Assembly: GCA_964387935.1 (NCBI GenBank)
Contig: CAYLZN010000022.1
Span: 1-31,283 of the forward strand
Direction: 5' to 3'
Origin: CAYLZN01 sp964387935
GTDB taxonomy: Bacteria; Acidobacteriota; Vicinamibacteria; Vicinamibacterales; JAFNAJ01
DNA length: 31,283 nt
Part shown: in pieces, positions 10,660-19,438 of the stretch
Position numbering within the stretch: position 1 is the first letter of the stretch
Layout: each line of letters opens with the position of its first letter
The notes under the pieces: model-generated
Databases searched by the model: none
Told to the model about the DNA's origin: nothing
The model's input: the letters and a program-made list of their open reading frames with translations, nothing else
Translations under genes and position numbers: made by a program

Positions 10660-13617
10660 TCAGGTGCGCAGCGGGACGCGCACGTCCACCGTGGTGCCCT
10701 GCCCGGGCTGGCTGTCGAGCGCAAAGGTGCCGCCGAGTCGCTCGACGCGTTCGCGCATGCCCCGAAGGCCGTAGTGGGGCGCCACGAGCGGATCCACTGC
10801 GGCAGCGTCGAACCCGCGTCCGTTGTCGTGAACCGACAGCGAGACGAGGCGCCGGTCGAAGCGGACCGTGATCCGCACGAGATCGGCACTCGCGTGCCGG
10901 ATGGCATTGGCCATGGCTTCCTGGCCGACGCGGAGCAGATCGGTCTCGACGGCGGCCGGCAACCGTCGCGCGTCACCATCCACGTCCACGTGCACCCGCA
11001 CCGGCGACTGTTCGGACGTGCGTGCGGCGAGTGTGCGGAGCGCCCCCACGAGGTCGCCCTCCTCGAGCGCGATCGCCCGCATGTTCCAGATGGAACGGCG
11101 AGCCTCGGTGAGGCACGAATCCACCTGGCCGAGCACGCGATCGAGTTGTGTGGCGGCCTTGTCCGGCGCGGCGAGCATCCCGTGGCGGACGGCGTCGAGC
11201 TGCAGCGAGACGCCTGCGAATCCCTGGAGCAGCGTGTCGTGCAGTTCGCGGGCCACGCGGCCGCGTTCCGCAAGGACGGCGGCGAAGCGCTGACGCATGG
11301 CACGCATGCGGGACCGGTGGCCCCCCCACCCCGCCAGGACCAGGCCCAGCACGCAGAGCCCGAGGAACCAGGCCGAGCGGTAGTAGGGCGGCAGGACCGT
11401 GAAGGACACCGCCGCACCCGTCTCGTTCCACGCGCCCTCGCCATTGGCCGCGATGACGCGGAAGGTGTAGCGCCCGTCCGGCAGGTCGGTGTAGGTCACC
11501 TCCCGCCTGGCGCCGGCCTGCACCCACTCCCGCTCGAGGCCCTCGAGGCGGTAGCGGAACCTGGTCTTGGCCGGCGCAAGGAAACTGAGCGCGGTGTAGC
11601 CGAACGTCATGGTGCGCGTCGATGCCGGCACGTCGAACGGCGTGTCGAACGGGACCGCCTGGCCGTCACGCTGGACCTGCTCGACGAACACCGGCGGGGG
11701 CAGGGCACTGGCCATCGCCGGTGCGTCGGTGTCGATGACGACGACGCCCCGGGGCGTGGGAAACCAGAGCGTGCCGTCGCGGCGACGCCAGGTGGATGGG
11801 TGGCCGCCCCCGGTGGCCTCGCTGACCTTCATGCCGTCCGAGGTGTTGAAGACGACAGGAGTCACCGGGGCGCCCCCGTGCCTCATGCGGCGGTCGAGAT
11901 CGTCCTTGCCGACCCGGAACAGGCCGGTCGTGGAACTCATCCAGAGCTGGCCGGCACTGCCCTCGACCACGCCGTAGATGTTGTCGGTGAGCAGTCCGTC
12001 AGCCGTCGTGAATCGATGGATGCGGCCGTCGGCGATTCTCAGGAGTCCGCCGCGCGTCGCAATCCAGAGCGTGCCCTCGGCGTCCTCGTGAAAGGCCGAC
12101 ACGCTCAGCTCTCCGAAGCCCTGCTCGGCCCCGTGCCGAACGAGCCTCGTCCCGTCGAAACTCCACACGCCGTAGTTGCGGGCGCCGATCCACAGCGTGC
12201 CGCCGGCGGCCACGTGAAGGGCGGCCACGTGATGCCCTCGGAGCGGTGCGAGCGCGGGCACTGGCTCGACCTGATCGTGCCGTACGCTGACCAGCCCCAT
12301 GCCGGTGCCCACCCAGAGGCGTTCATCCCGGGTCTGGGCGAGGGAGAAGATGGCGTCGCTCGGCAACGCGTCGGAGGCCGGCGAACGCCTGGCGCGGCTG
12401 CCCTCGAGGACGGCGAGCCCGCCTCCGTCGGTCCCGAGCCAGAGCCGCCCTCGGCCATCGTCCAGCATGGCGTAGACGAAGTTCTCCGGGAGGCCGTTCG
12501 CCCGCGAGATGTGTGACGCCGAGTGCCCATCGAAGCGCGTCAGGCCGGCCCCGTCGGTCGCCAGCCACATGCGACCCTGGCGATCCTCGATCACGGCGCG
12601 CACGAAGTCACCTCCGAGGCCATCGTCGTGGTCGAGCACCGTGAGCCGGCTCTCGCGGAGGCGGTTCAGGCCGCCGCCCTCGGTGCCGAACCAGAGGCTG
12701 CCATCGCGGTCTTCGAAGATGGCCCGGACGAAATCGGAGGAGAACCCCTCGCGCGTGGTCAGTCCCGTGACCGACCCGTCGACCAGCCGGAGGATGCCGC
12801 TCCCGTTGGTCCCGATCCACACGCCGCCGTGCCGGTCCACGTGAATGGCGCGCACGTCGTTGGTGGGCAGCCCGCGGCGGATGTCGAAGGTGGTGGCGTG
12901 GTCGAGCTGCCAGCGGACGACCCCGTGGTCGGCCGTGCCGAACCACATGGCGCCATCGGTCCCCTCGGCGATCGAGCGCACGCGCTGGCCGACCGGCACC
13001 GTCTCGAAGCGGCCGCCACGAAGGCGGTAGGCCCCGCGACCCGTGCCGACCCAGACCACGCCCTGTCGATCCACGCGGATGCTGCGGATCGGGCGAGGGG
13101 CGATGCCCTGCCCGTCGCCGTACGGCACGATCCGCTCCCCGTCGTAGCGGAGCAGGCCGTCGTTGGTGCCGATCCACAGGTGTCCCGAGTGATCCTCGGC
13201 GAGCGCGCTCACGGTGTGCGCCGTGATGCCCTGTGCCTGCCCGAAGTCGGTGAATCGCCCGTGCCGATAGTGTGTGAGGCCCCCGCCGTTGGTCCCGATC
13301 CAGAGGCTGCCGTCCTGGGTCCCGAGGAGCGCCTTGATGGAGTTGTGCCGCAGCGCGGGCGTGGTGGCCTGGGTGAAGGTGACGAAGCGGGTGCCGTCGA
13401 AACGCGCCAGCCCCTCTTCGGTCCCGAACCAGAGATAGCCGTCGGCGGTCTGGGCGATCGCCTCCACGCTGTTCTGCGGCAGACCCTCCCCCGATTGCCA
13501 GTGGTCGTGGCCGAAGCGGCTGAGGGGCGTTTCGGGTCCCAGCGCGGTCAGCGGCGGCGCGGCAAGCGCCAGCGTCACGGCCAACGACGCCAGGATCCGC
13601 CGGTGCGGTGCCGTCAT
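10660..13617 (-). CDS. Two-component sensor histidine kinase with double seven-bladed propeller (Reg_prop/Y_Y_Y)
   Basis: From the ATG at 13615-13617 this is 985 aa. A signal peptide is followed by 14 propeller repeats, each with an LWxGT-like core (LWFGTEEG, LWIGTNGG and so on to LWFPTPRG), enough for two seven-bladed propellers. A Y_Y_Y-type beta domain spans about 670-740, one membrane segment about 747-767, and a HisKA_3 dimerisation domain carries the phosphoacceptor His793 in RELHDTLLQGF. The HATPase domain has the N-box EAMANAIRHA and G-box DNGRGF. The architecture matches periplasmic carbohydrate sensors of the HTCS type, but here it is a non-hybrid kinase with a separate NarL regulator. 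A GTG at 13641 is an alternative start; I prefer 13617 because TATGAT lies 6 nt upstream and the signal peptide is cleaner. Confidence 0.93.
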   Translation of the reverse strand: MTAPHRRILASLAVTLALAAPPLTALGPETPLSRFGHDHWQSGEGLPQNSVEAIAQTADGYLWFGTEEGLARFDGTRFVTFTQATTPALRHNSIKALLGTQDGSLWIGTNGGGLTHYRHGRFTDFGQAQGITAHTVSALAEDHSGHLWIGTNDGLLRYDGERIVPYGDGQGIAPRPIRSIRVDRQGVVWVGTGRGAYRLRGGRFETVPVGQRVRSIAEGTDGAMWFGTADHGVVRWQLDHATTFDIRRGLPTNDVRAIHVDRHGGVWIGTNGSGILRLVDGSVTGLTTREGFSSDFVRAIFEDRDGSLWFGTEGGGLNRLRESRLTVLDHDDGLGGDFVRAVIEDRQGRMWLATDGAGLTRFDGHSASHISRANGLPENFVYAMLDDGRGRLWLGTDGGGLAVLEGSRARRSPASDALPSDAIFSLAQTRDERLWVGTGMGLVSVRHDQVEPVPALAPLRGHHVAALHVAAGGTLWIGARNYGVWSFDGTRLVRHGAEQGFGELSVSAFHEDAEGTLWIATRGGLLRIADGRIHRFTTADGLLTDNIYGVVEGSAGQLWMSSTTGLFRVGKDDLDRRMRHGGAPVTPVVFNTSDGMKVSEATGGGHPSTWRRRDGTLWFPTPRGVVVIDTDAPAMASALPPPVFVEQVQRDGQAVPFDTPFDVPASTRTMTFGYTALSFLAPAKTRFRYRLEGLEREWVQAGARREVTYTDLPDGRYTFRVIAANGEGAWNETGAAVSFTVLPPYYRSAWFLGLCVLGLVLAGWGGHRSRMRAMRQRFAAVLAERGRVARELHDTLLQGFAGVSLQLDAVRHGMLAAPDKAATQLDRVLGQVDSCLTEARRSIWNMRAIALEEGDLVGALRTLAARTSEQSPVRVHVDVDGDARRLPAAVETDLLRVGQEAMANAIRHASADLVRITVRFDRRLVSLSVHDNGRGFDAAAVDPLVAPHYGLRGMRERVERLGGTFALDSQPGQGTTVDVRVPLRT

Positions 13618-13623
13618 GAGGCG

Positions 13624-13629
13624 ATCATA
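13624..13629 (-). promoter_or_regulatory. Candidate -10 element for a leaderless histidine-kinase transcript
   Basis: TATGAT on the minus strand ends exactly 6 nt before the ATG at 13617, with no Shine-Dalgarno between. The same arrangement recurs at 22308 and 22252. No convincing -35 is visible. If real, the kinase and regulator can be expressed apart from the upstream receptor and enzyme genes. Confidence 0.4.
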
Positions 13630-13653
13630 CCGCCCAGTCACGGCCGGGCCGAA

Positions 13654-14874
13654 TCAGGCCACCGCGGCGGCGGCGCGCTTCACCGCCGCCGGATCGACCT
13701 CGATGCCGAGTCCCGGCCCTTCCGGTACGTGCAGGTATCCGTCCTTGAACTGCACGGCCGACCTCATGACCGCGAACACGTCCTTGTAGCGATCCACGTC
13801 CACGTGCTCGACGTAGTGCGTGGCGTTGCTGATGGACGCCATGACGTGCATCGTGGCGGCCGCGCCGATGGTCGGGTACGTGCAGTGCGGCATGATCGGC
13901 TTGCTGAACGCCTGGGCGATGGCGGCGATCTTCTTCATTTCGGTGATGCCGCCCACCTTCGTCACGTCGGGGTTGAGCACGTCCGGGTTGCCCTCGGTGA
14001 TCAGGTGCCGGAACTGCCAGCGCGTGTACTCCTTCTCGCCCGCGATGATGGGCACGTCGAGGCCGGCGACCACCTGCGCCATCTCGAGGTGATTCTGGTC
14101 GCTGATCGGGTCCTCGAAGTACCGGATGTCGTACTCGCCCTTCAGTCGCTTGCCGACCTCGATGGCCCTCGCGGCGGTGTACCCGTTGTTGGCATCGATC
14201 CAGAACGGCGTCGCGTCGCCGATGGCCTGGCGCACGGCGCGCGCGTAGTCAAAGGTCGGATCGGGCTCGATGTTCTGGTAGTGCTCGCGGATCTGCATCC
14301 GCAGCTTGATCGCGGTGCAGCCACGTTCCATCAGCGTCGTCGCGGTCTTCACGGCCTCGTCGAGGCTCACGCGTGCCCGTCGCACGCCGAAGCTGCCGTA
14401 CGCCAGGACCTTGTCGCGGTACTTGCCCCCGATCAGCTTGTAGATCGGCAGGTTCAGCAGCCGACCCTTCAGGTCCCAGAGGGCGATGTCGATGCCGGCG
14501 ATCGCGTTGGGCAGCGCCCCGCCCGGCCCCAGGTCGTGGTTCTCGAAGAACATCCAGTCCCAGAGGCGCTCCGCGTCGAAGACGTCCTGCCCGATGACGT
14601 GTTCCTTGAGCCCGTCGTTGATGAACGTCTCCATGAGCGCATTGTTGTCGCCGGCGCACTCGCCCCAGCCCGAGATCCCGGCGTCGCTGACCACCTCCAC
14701 GAAGGTCGCCCGCGCCATCCGCCAGGGCCGTACATCCACGACCTTCACGACGCCGGGCCTGGCGTCGGCGGCCGGGGGCGCCGCCCCGGCACCACGGCCC
14801 AGCAGCGTGCAGGCACCGACCGTGCCCGGCACCGCACGGAGGAAGGCGCGTCTGTCACCTCGTTGCGTGCGCAT
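13654..14874 (-). CDS. Mandelate racemase/muconate-lactonizing (enolase superfamily) enzyme, Tat-exported (copy 2)
   Basis: This is a 406-aa protein with a twin-arginine leader (DRRAFLR, residues 7-13) and the same fold as the gene at 8729-9952. Key residues are present: KxR at 190-192, Asp227 (WIDANNGY), Glu254 (FEDP), Glu280 (AGE), Asp303 (NPDVTK) and His330 (MPHC). Both copies share long near-identical motifs (EYTRWQFR, ALWDLKGRLL, VPEGPGLG), so they arose by duplication or belong to one subfamily. It starts 11 nt after the TonB receptor stop with GAGGGTGG as a Shine-Dalgarno, so the two are surely co-transcribed. An acid-sugar dehydratase or racemase acting in the periplasm is the likely role; the substrate cannot be read from sequence. 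Confidence 0.92.
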   Translation of the reverse strand: MRTQRGDRRAFLRAVPGTVGACTLLGRGAGAAPPAADARPGVVKVVDVRPWRMARATFVEVVSDAGISGWGECAGDNNALMETFINDGLKEHVIGQDVFDAERLWDWMFFENHDLGPGGALPNAIAGIDIALWDLKGRLLNLPIYKLIGGKYRDKVLAYGSFGVRRARVSLDEAVKTATTLMERGCTAIKLRMQIREHYQNIEPDPTFDYARAVRQAIGDATPFWIDANNGYTAARAIEVGKRLKGEYDIRYFEDPISDQNHLEMAQVVAGLDVPIIAGEKEYTRWQFRHLITEGNPDVLNPDVTKVGGITEMKKIAAIAQAFSKPIMPHCTYPTIGAAATMHVMASISNATHYVEHVDVDRYKDVFAVMRSAVQFKDGYLHVPEGPGLGIEVDPAAVKRAAAAVA

Positions 14875-14885
14875 GTCGGCCACCC

Positions 14886-17567
14886 TCAGAACTCGACGCG
14901 GATGCCCATCGCGCCCCACCAGGAGTACTTCTCGTTCCTGGACGGCTGGCTGTCGAGACCCCAGAACTCGCGATCGCGCGCGTCGTTGAGGTTCAGCACG
15001 TTGCCGAAGAGGGTGAAGTGCGGCGTCAGGCGCTGCGAGAGCGTCATGTCCCATTGCGCGTGGCCCATCTTCACGATGTCCATCACCGCGACCTCGCCCA
15101 GCTCGAACAGGTACTCGCCCGAGTAGTTGTAGGCGATGCGGCCCGTGAAGCCCCAGTTCTCGTACGACAGGGCGAAGTTGCCGGAGTGGTCGCTCTGGCC
15201 CGGGAAGGTCGATTGCTCCGGGCGCCCTGGCAGCTGCGCCTCGCTCGTCACGTAGACGTAATTGGCCAGCACGCCGAAGCCATCGAGCAGTCCGGGCAGG
15301 AACCCGAGCCGCTGCTGATAGTACACCTCGAGGCCTGTGATGTCCCCGCTCTCTCCGTTGATCGGCTGCGTCACGCGATACGGCTCGCCCTGGAAGGTCT
15401 CCGTGAAGCGCGTGACGAAGATCGGGTTCGTCAGGTGCTTGTAGAAGAACCCTCCGCCGACCACGCCCACCCCCGGGAGGAAGCGTTCGATGAAGGCGTC
15501 GATGTTGGTGGCGTCGGTCACCTTCAGATCCGGATTTCCGCGGGAGATGGCGTCGCCCTCGGTGTCGATGTACTCGTAGGGCACGAGGTCGTAATAGCTC
15601 GGCCGCGCGATCGAACGTGTGATCGCGAACCGCAGGTTCGTCCTGTCGTCGAAGGCGAACTTCAGGTGCGCCATCGGCAGCGCGTCCCCGTAGTTGGCGT
15701 CACCGGTGACGGGCTCGACCGTGTTGCCCAGGATCTGCTTGCCGGTGTAGTCGCTGCTGGTGTACTCGTAGCGGAGCCCGCCCATGACCAGGAAGCGCGG
15801 CGTGAGATTGAGCTCCACCATGCCGTAGCCCGCCGTCACCGTCTCGTTGGCGTCGTAGTCGAAGCTGTCGGTGCTCGGCACCGTGGTGCGCGTCAGCGGG
15901 TACGCGTCGAAGAACCCGCGCATGGTGTCGGGCGACAGGAACGGACCGGCCCGGTAGAACCCGTCCAGGAAGTCCGGGTTGGAGAACTCCGTGCCCACCT
16001 GGGCCAGCGTGGGCAGGCCGGATCCCGAGTAGTTGAACAGGTTCTGGTCGTTCTCCTTGTGCTTGTCCCGCACCTTGAGCCCGTACTTCATGTAGCCCGG
16101 GGCCCCGCCGCCCAGCGGAATCTTCAGGTTCAGGTTGCCGATGACGTCGCGGTCGGTCGTGAACAGCTGCTCGATCTGGTTGAACCGCCACGTCGAGCGG
16201 TTCGTGTCGCGGTTGAGCGGGTTCGGGTTGATGTAGAACTCGTTGTCGGGATCGACGAACGGCGCGTAGCGGATGCTGCCCTGCTCATAGCGGTTGAGCG
16301 CCGTGTCCGGCTCCTCGCGATCCGAGATGTTGTAGGCGACGCCGTACTCGAGGCTCCACTCGTTCTGCAGGATCCATGTCCCGTTGACGCCGTTGGTGAA
16401 CACGTCGCGGGTGCGATCGCGGTCGCGCAGCTCGGTCCTGATGCGTCCGCCGCTGCCCACGGTGCCGGCCGGGATCCGCTCGTGCCGCTCGCGGCGCCGC
16501 ACCTTGGCCTGGTCCTGTCGGGTCCACGTCGAGCGGAACGTCAGCGTCGAATTCGAAGACAGCCAGTCCACCGCGAGATTGCCGCTGTACCGCTGGTAGT
16601 TGGAGTACTCGTCACGGAACGTCACCCGGTCGAGCTGCTGCGTCACCGTGTACTCGTTCTCGATCGTCTCGTTGGCCCGGTTCTCGTCCTGCGCACTGCC
16701 CGAGGCGATGATCCCGAGCCGGTTGTCGGCGAACCGGCGGCCCCACGTGCCGCTCCCCTTCGGGTGGGACGCCCCGCGCAGGTCGTTGTACCCGATCTCG
16801 AACGTTCCGTAGACCTTCGCCACCTCGGGCGCCTGCTTGGTGACGAAGTTGACCACGCCGCCAATCGCATCACCGTCCAGATCCGGACGCAGGCTCTTGC
16901 TGACCTCGATGGTCTGCAGGATGTCGCTCGCAATCGAAATGGAGTTCACCGTGCGTGTCGCGGACTCGGTTGACGGAATCCGCTCCCCGTTCATGGTCAC
17001 CGAGTTCAGTTTGGGATCCACGCCCCGGATCAGCATCACCTCACCCTCGCCATCGTCGCGCTGCAGGCCGATGCCCGGGACACGCTGCGCGGCCTCGGCG
17101 ATGGTCGAATCCGGGAACCCGGCGATCTGGTCGGCCGACACGACGTTCAGGATGTTCGGCGCGACGCGCTGCTGGTTGAGGGCCTTCGCCTGGCCCTCGA
17201 GGAGCGGCGCCGAGACCTCCACCTGCTCGCCGAAGGTGAGGGCGAGCTTCACGTCGTTCTGGACGACGTCCCCGGCACTGATCGTGATGGTCTTCCGGTT
17301 CGATCCGAAGCCGAGGAAGTCCACGATGATGGTGTACTCCCCGGGTGGGATCTCGGCGATGCGGTAGCGCCCGTTCTGGTCGGTCGCGCTGATGAACGAG
17401 GTGCCGTCCAGCTTCACCTCGGCGCCGACGAGCGGCTGGCCCGTCGTGTCGAGCACCTGGCCGGCGACGGCTCCCGTCGTGGCCTGGGCGGACACCGGCA
17501 CCGGCAACGCAAGCAGCAGGAGCGCGAGCCCCCAGAACGCGCCGAGAACACGTGATGTTGCGCGCAT
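14886..17567 (-). CDS. TonB-dependent outer-membrane receptor (TIGR01782-like)
   Basis: This is an 893-aa receptor with a signal peptide to about residue 27, a carboxypeptidase-regulatory-like domain (about 31-110; VAGQVLDTTGQPLVGAEV, DQNGRYRIAEIPPGEY), a plug with NVVSADQIAGFPDSTIAEA and IRGVDPKLNSVTMNGERIPS, and a long beta-barrel ending in the terminal aromatic IRVEF. The ALNQQR...NVVSADQI...FPD wording resembles the TIGR01782 group, which is often tied to carbohydrate uptake in Caulobacter and Xanthomonas. The ATG at 17565-17567 has GAGG 5 nt upstream and starts the signal peptide. It heads the five-gene minus-strand cluster. The ligand is unknown; a plant or microbial glycan, or a sugar acid, is inferred from the neighbouring enolase-superfamily genes. 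Confidence 0.93.
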   Translation of the reverse strand: MRATSRVLGAFWGLALLLLALPVPVSAQATTGAVAGQVLDTTGQPLVGAEVKLDGTSFISATDQNGRYRIAEIPPGEYTIIVDFLGFGSNRKTITISAGDVVQNDVKLALTFGEQVEVSAPLLEGQAKALNQQRVAPNILNVVSADQIAGFPDSTIAEAAQRVPGIGLQRDDGEGEVMLIRGVDPKLNSVTMNGERIPSTESATRTVNSISIASDILQTIEVSKSLRPDLDGDAIGGVVNFVTKQAPEVAKVYGTFEIGYNDLRGASHPKGSGTWGRRFADNRLGIIASGSAQDENRANETIENEYTVTQQLDRVTFRDEYSNYQRYSGNLAVDWLSSNSTLTFRSTWTRQDQAKVRRRERHERIPAGTVGSGGRIRTELRDRDRTRDVFTNGVNGTWILQNEWSLEYGVAYNISDREEPDTALNRYEQGSIRYAPFVDPDNEFYINPNPLNRDTNRSTWRFNQIEQLFTTDRDVIGNLNLKIPLGGGAPGYMKYGLKVRDKHKENDQNLFNYSGSGLPTLAQVGTEFSNPDFLDGFYRAGPFLSPDTMRGFFDAYPLTRTTVPSTDSFDYDANETVTAGYGMVELNLTPRFLVMGGLRYEYTSSDYTGKQILGNTVEPVTGDANYGDALPMAHLKFAFDDRTNLRFAITRSIARPSYYDLVPYEYIDTEGDAISRGNPDLKVTDATNIDAFIERFLPGVGVVGGGFFYKHLTNPIFVTRFTETFQGEPYRVTQPINGESGDITGLEVYYQQRLGFLPGLLDGFGVLANYVYVTSEAQLPGRPEQSTFPGQSDHSGNFALSYENWGFTGRIAYNYSGEYLFELGEVAVMDIVKMGHAQWDMTLSQRLTPHFTLFGNVLNLNDARDREFWGLDSQPSRNEKYSWWGAMGIRVEF

Positions 17568-17799
17568 GAGATCCTCGTCAACGAGCGAACACATCCTCCC
17601 GCCACTCGGACCGCTCGTAATCCGGGCGGCGGGCACACCAGGAACGCCGGAATGAGTCTGCCCGGTCCCGCGGCCTGGGCCATCTGCCCGGCGTCAGGGT
17701 GGGGGGTATGACATACGGCGTACGGTCAAGGCTCGAGGCCGGCTCGAGGCGCACGGCTCAGGGCGCAGGGCTCAGCCCGCCCGGAGCATCGCGTCCACT
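17568..17799. other. Intergenic region between dhaK-like gene and TonB receptor, with short repeats
   Basis: These 232 bp should carry the promoter of the receptor operon. On the minus strand there is a TTGACC near 17722-17727 and a small palindrome TACGGCGTA at about 17714-17722. An 11-bp unit (GGCTCGAGGC plus one base) is repeated in tandem at 17730-17740 and 17741-17751. No well-spaced -35/-10 pair is evident. The palindrome or tandem unit could be regulator-binding sites, but nothing in the sequence proves it. Confidence 0.35.
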
Positions 17800-18609
17800 T
17801 CAGAACACCCGGATCGGGATGTCCGCGGGCGCCATCACCAGCCGTTCGATCTCGGCATCGAACCGGATCAGGGTGAGCGAGAATCCGGCCATCTCGAGCG
17901 ACGTGCAGTAGTTCCCGACGTAGCTGCGGGCGATGTCGAGGCCCCGCTGCCCGCAGTTCAGCGCCGCCCTTCGATAGAGCAGGTACAGCTCGCTGACGGG
18001 CGTGCCCCCGAGGCCGTTGATCATGAGGCCGACGCGGTCGCCCCTGCGGAGCGGGAAGTCGGACGCGACCGCCTCGAAGACTTCGTCGACGATCGGGTCG
18101 GCCGCCTGCAACCTGGCCCGGCGACGCCCGGGCTCGCCGTGGATGCCCACGCCCACTTCCATCTCGTCGTCGCCGATCTCGAAGATGGCCTTGCCCTTGG
18201 CGGGAGGCGTGCACGACGTGAGCGCCACGCCCATCGTCCTGACGGCCGCGTTGACCTTCTGCCCGACCTCGACCACCTCCTCGAGCGCGGCCCCCTGCTC
18301 GGCCGCCGCCCCGCACGCTTTGATCACGAAGAAGTTGCCCGCCACCCCGCGACGACCGACCGTGTAGAGGCTGTCTTGCACCGCGACGTCGTCGGCGTCG
18401 AGCATGCCGCGGCCCACCAGCATGATGTGCGCGGGCTCGTGCCCGCTGCCGGAGCCCTGGATGATCGACACCTTGTCGTCGCTGGGCAGCCCGGCACGGT
18501 AGATGATGTTGTGCTCGGGCAGCCATCTGAGCGTGTCCGGGTTCGCGAGCACCAGCCCTTCCATCATCTCGCGCACGAAGTGGTTCGGGTCGTTGACGAA
18601 TTTCTTCAT
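17800..18609 (-). CDS. dhaK: DhaK-like dihydroxyacetone kinase subunit with an internal in-frame gap
   Basis: This 269-aa protein aligns from end to end with DhaK: MKKFVND start, GSGSGHEP (52-59), DDVAVQDSLYTVGRRGVAG (73-91), the covalent substrate-binding His157 in GVGIHGEPG, and the C-terminal NGLGGTPVSELY and SYVGNYCTSLEMAG. Known DhaK proteins are about 330-356 aa. Here residue 72 (GMLDA) joins straight to DDVAV, so roughly 60 residues are absent, including the KNYTGD segment that holds the catalytic aspartate (Asp109 in E. coli). The frame is intact and no missing piece lies nearby. GAGGAG 8 nt before the ATG and an 11-nt gap to DhaL indicate a dhaL-dhaK operon. It may be inactive, or may act on another ketose or only as a binding protein. 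Confidence 0.85.
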   Translation of the reverse strand: MKKFVNDPNHFVREMMEGLVLANPDTLRWLPEHNIIYRAGLPSDDKVSIIQGSGSGHEPAHIMLVGRGMLDADDVAVQDSLYTVGRRGVAGNFFVIKACGAAAEQGAALEEVVEVGQKVNAAVRTMGVALTSCTPPAKGKAIFEIGDDEMEVGVGIHGEPGRRRARLQAADPIVDEVFEAVASDFPLRRGDRVGLMINGLGGTPVSELYLLYRRAALNCGQRGLDIARSYVGNYCTSLEMAGFSLTLIRFDAEIERLVMAPADIPIRVF

Positions 18610-18620
18610 CGGCGTGCTCC

Positions 18621-19283
18621 TCAGGGACGACCGGCCAGCGTGGTGGCGACGGCCTGCATCATGGTGGAGACCGCGACGATGCCCGGGTCCAGGGTGCCCC
18701 GGCTGCGGTCTCCCGTGAACGACTGGCGGCCGCGCTTCGCCACCCAGTCGCGGGTGCCTTCCACGGCGCCGGTCGCAGCGTTGGCGGCCGCCTGCAGGGC
18801 GAGGGGCAGGTCGGTCGCTCCCGAGTCGTGTGCCTGACGCAGCGCGGCGATGGCGGGCCCGAGCGCGTCGATCAGGGTCTTGTCCCCAGGCGCGGCGCCC
18901 CCACGCGCCATGATCCCGGCGAGCGCCACCTCGCCCATCTGAATGAGATCCGCGAGTCCGATCGCCTCGCGTCCCTTCGAGGCCAGGCCGCTCTTGAGGA
19001 ACGCGGTCCCCCAGATCGGCCCGGAGCAGCCTCCCACCTTGCTGGTGATGATCACGCCGACGGCCATGAGAAAGGCGCCGATGGAGGACCGATCCAGCGC
19101 GTCCCATTTCTCGAGGACGGCGCGGAACCCGGTGGCGAGTGAGGTGCCGAAATCGGCGTCGCCTGCGGCGCTGTCGAGATCCGAGAAGTAGGCCTCGTTC
19201 GCGATCGCGACGTCAGCCATGGTCCGCACGGCCGCTTCGACCGCCGGGAGCATCAACTGGGAGGGGGCCGACGGTGTGGGCAT
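18621..19283 (-). CDS. dhaL: DhaL-like dihydroxyacetone kinase, ADP/ATP-binding subunit
   Basis: This is a 220-aa alpha-helical barrel protein. The Mg-nucleotide aspartates are all present with the family spacing: Asp37, Asp42 and Asp44 in DLDSAAGDADFG. Other family motifs are KVGGCSGPIWGT (about 81-92), GDKTLIDAL (about 131-139) and a C-terminal GRQSFTGDRSRGTLDPG region. DhaL supplies the phosphoryl group to the ketose bound on DhaK; there is no DhaM-type PTS gene in the window, so ATP-dependent action is likely. AGGGAAG precedes the ATG at 19281-19283. Unlike its partner DhaK, this subunit looks full length. It is divergent from the cupin-aldolase-HAD genes across 155 bp. Confidence 0.93.
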   Translation of the reverse strand: MPTPSAPSQLMLPAVEAAVRTMADVAIANEAYFSDLDSAAGDADFGTSLATGFRAVLEKWDALDRSSIGAFLMAVGVIITSKVGGCSGPIWGTAFLKSGLASKGREAIGLADLIQMGEVALAGIMARGGAAPGDKTLIDALGPAIAALRQAHDSGATDLPLALQAAANAATGAVEGTRDWVAKRGRQSFTGDRSRGTLDPGIVAVSTMMQAVATTLAGRP

Positions 19284-19438
19284 GGTTCTTCCCTGGGGGA
19301 GCCTCGCGCGAGTCTGGCAGCCTGAAGGGACCGCGGCATCTGCCGGTCGTCAGGGGCGGACGTATGCCCTTCGTCAGAATCCGGACCGCGGGCGCCGTGG
19401 CATCATCCGCGATCGTGACGCGCGTTCCCGCCACCCGG

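Noticed and set aside
17730..17751. Tandem 11-bp repeat as a CRISPR or integration site
   Set aside because: Only two adjacent copies without spacers and no cas or integrase genes nearby; noted only as intergenic structure.
17768..17778. GGGCTCAGCCC as terminator of the dhaLK operon
   Set aside because: Only four realistic base pairs, no T-run; too weak to call.
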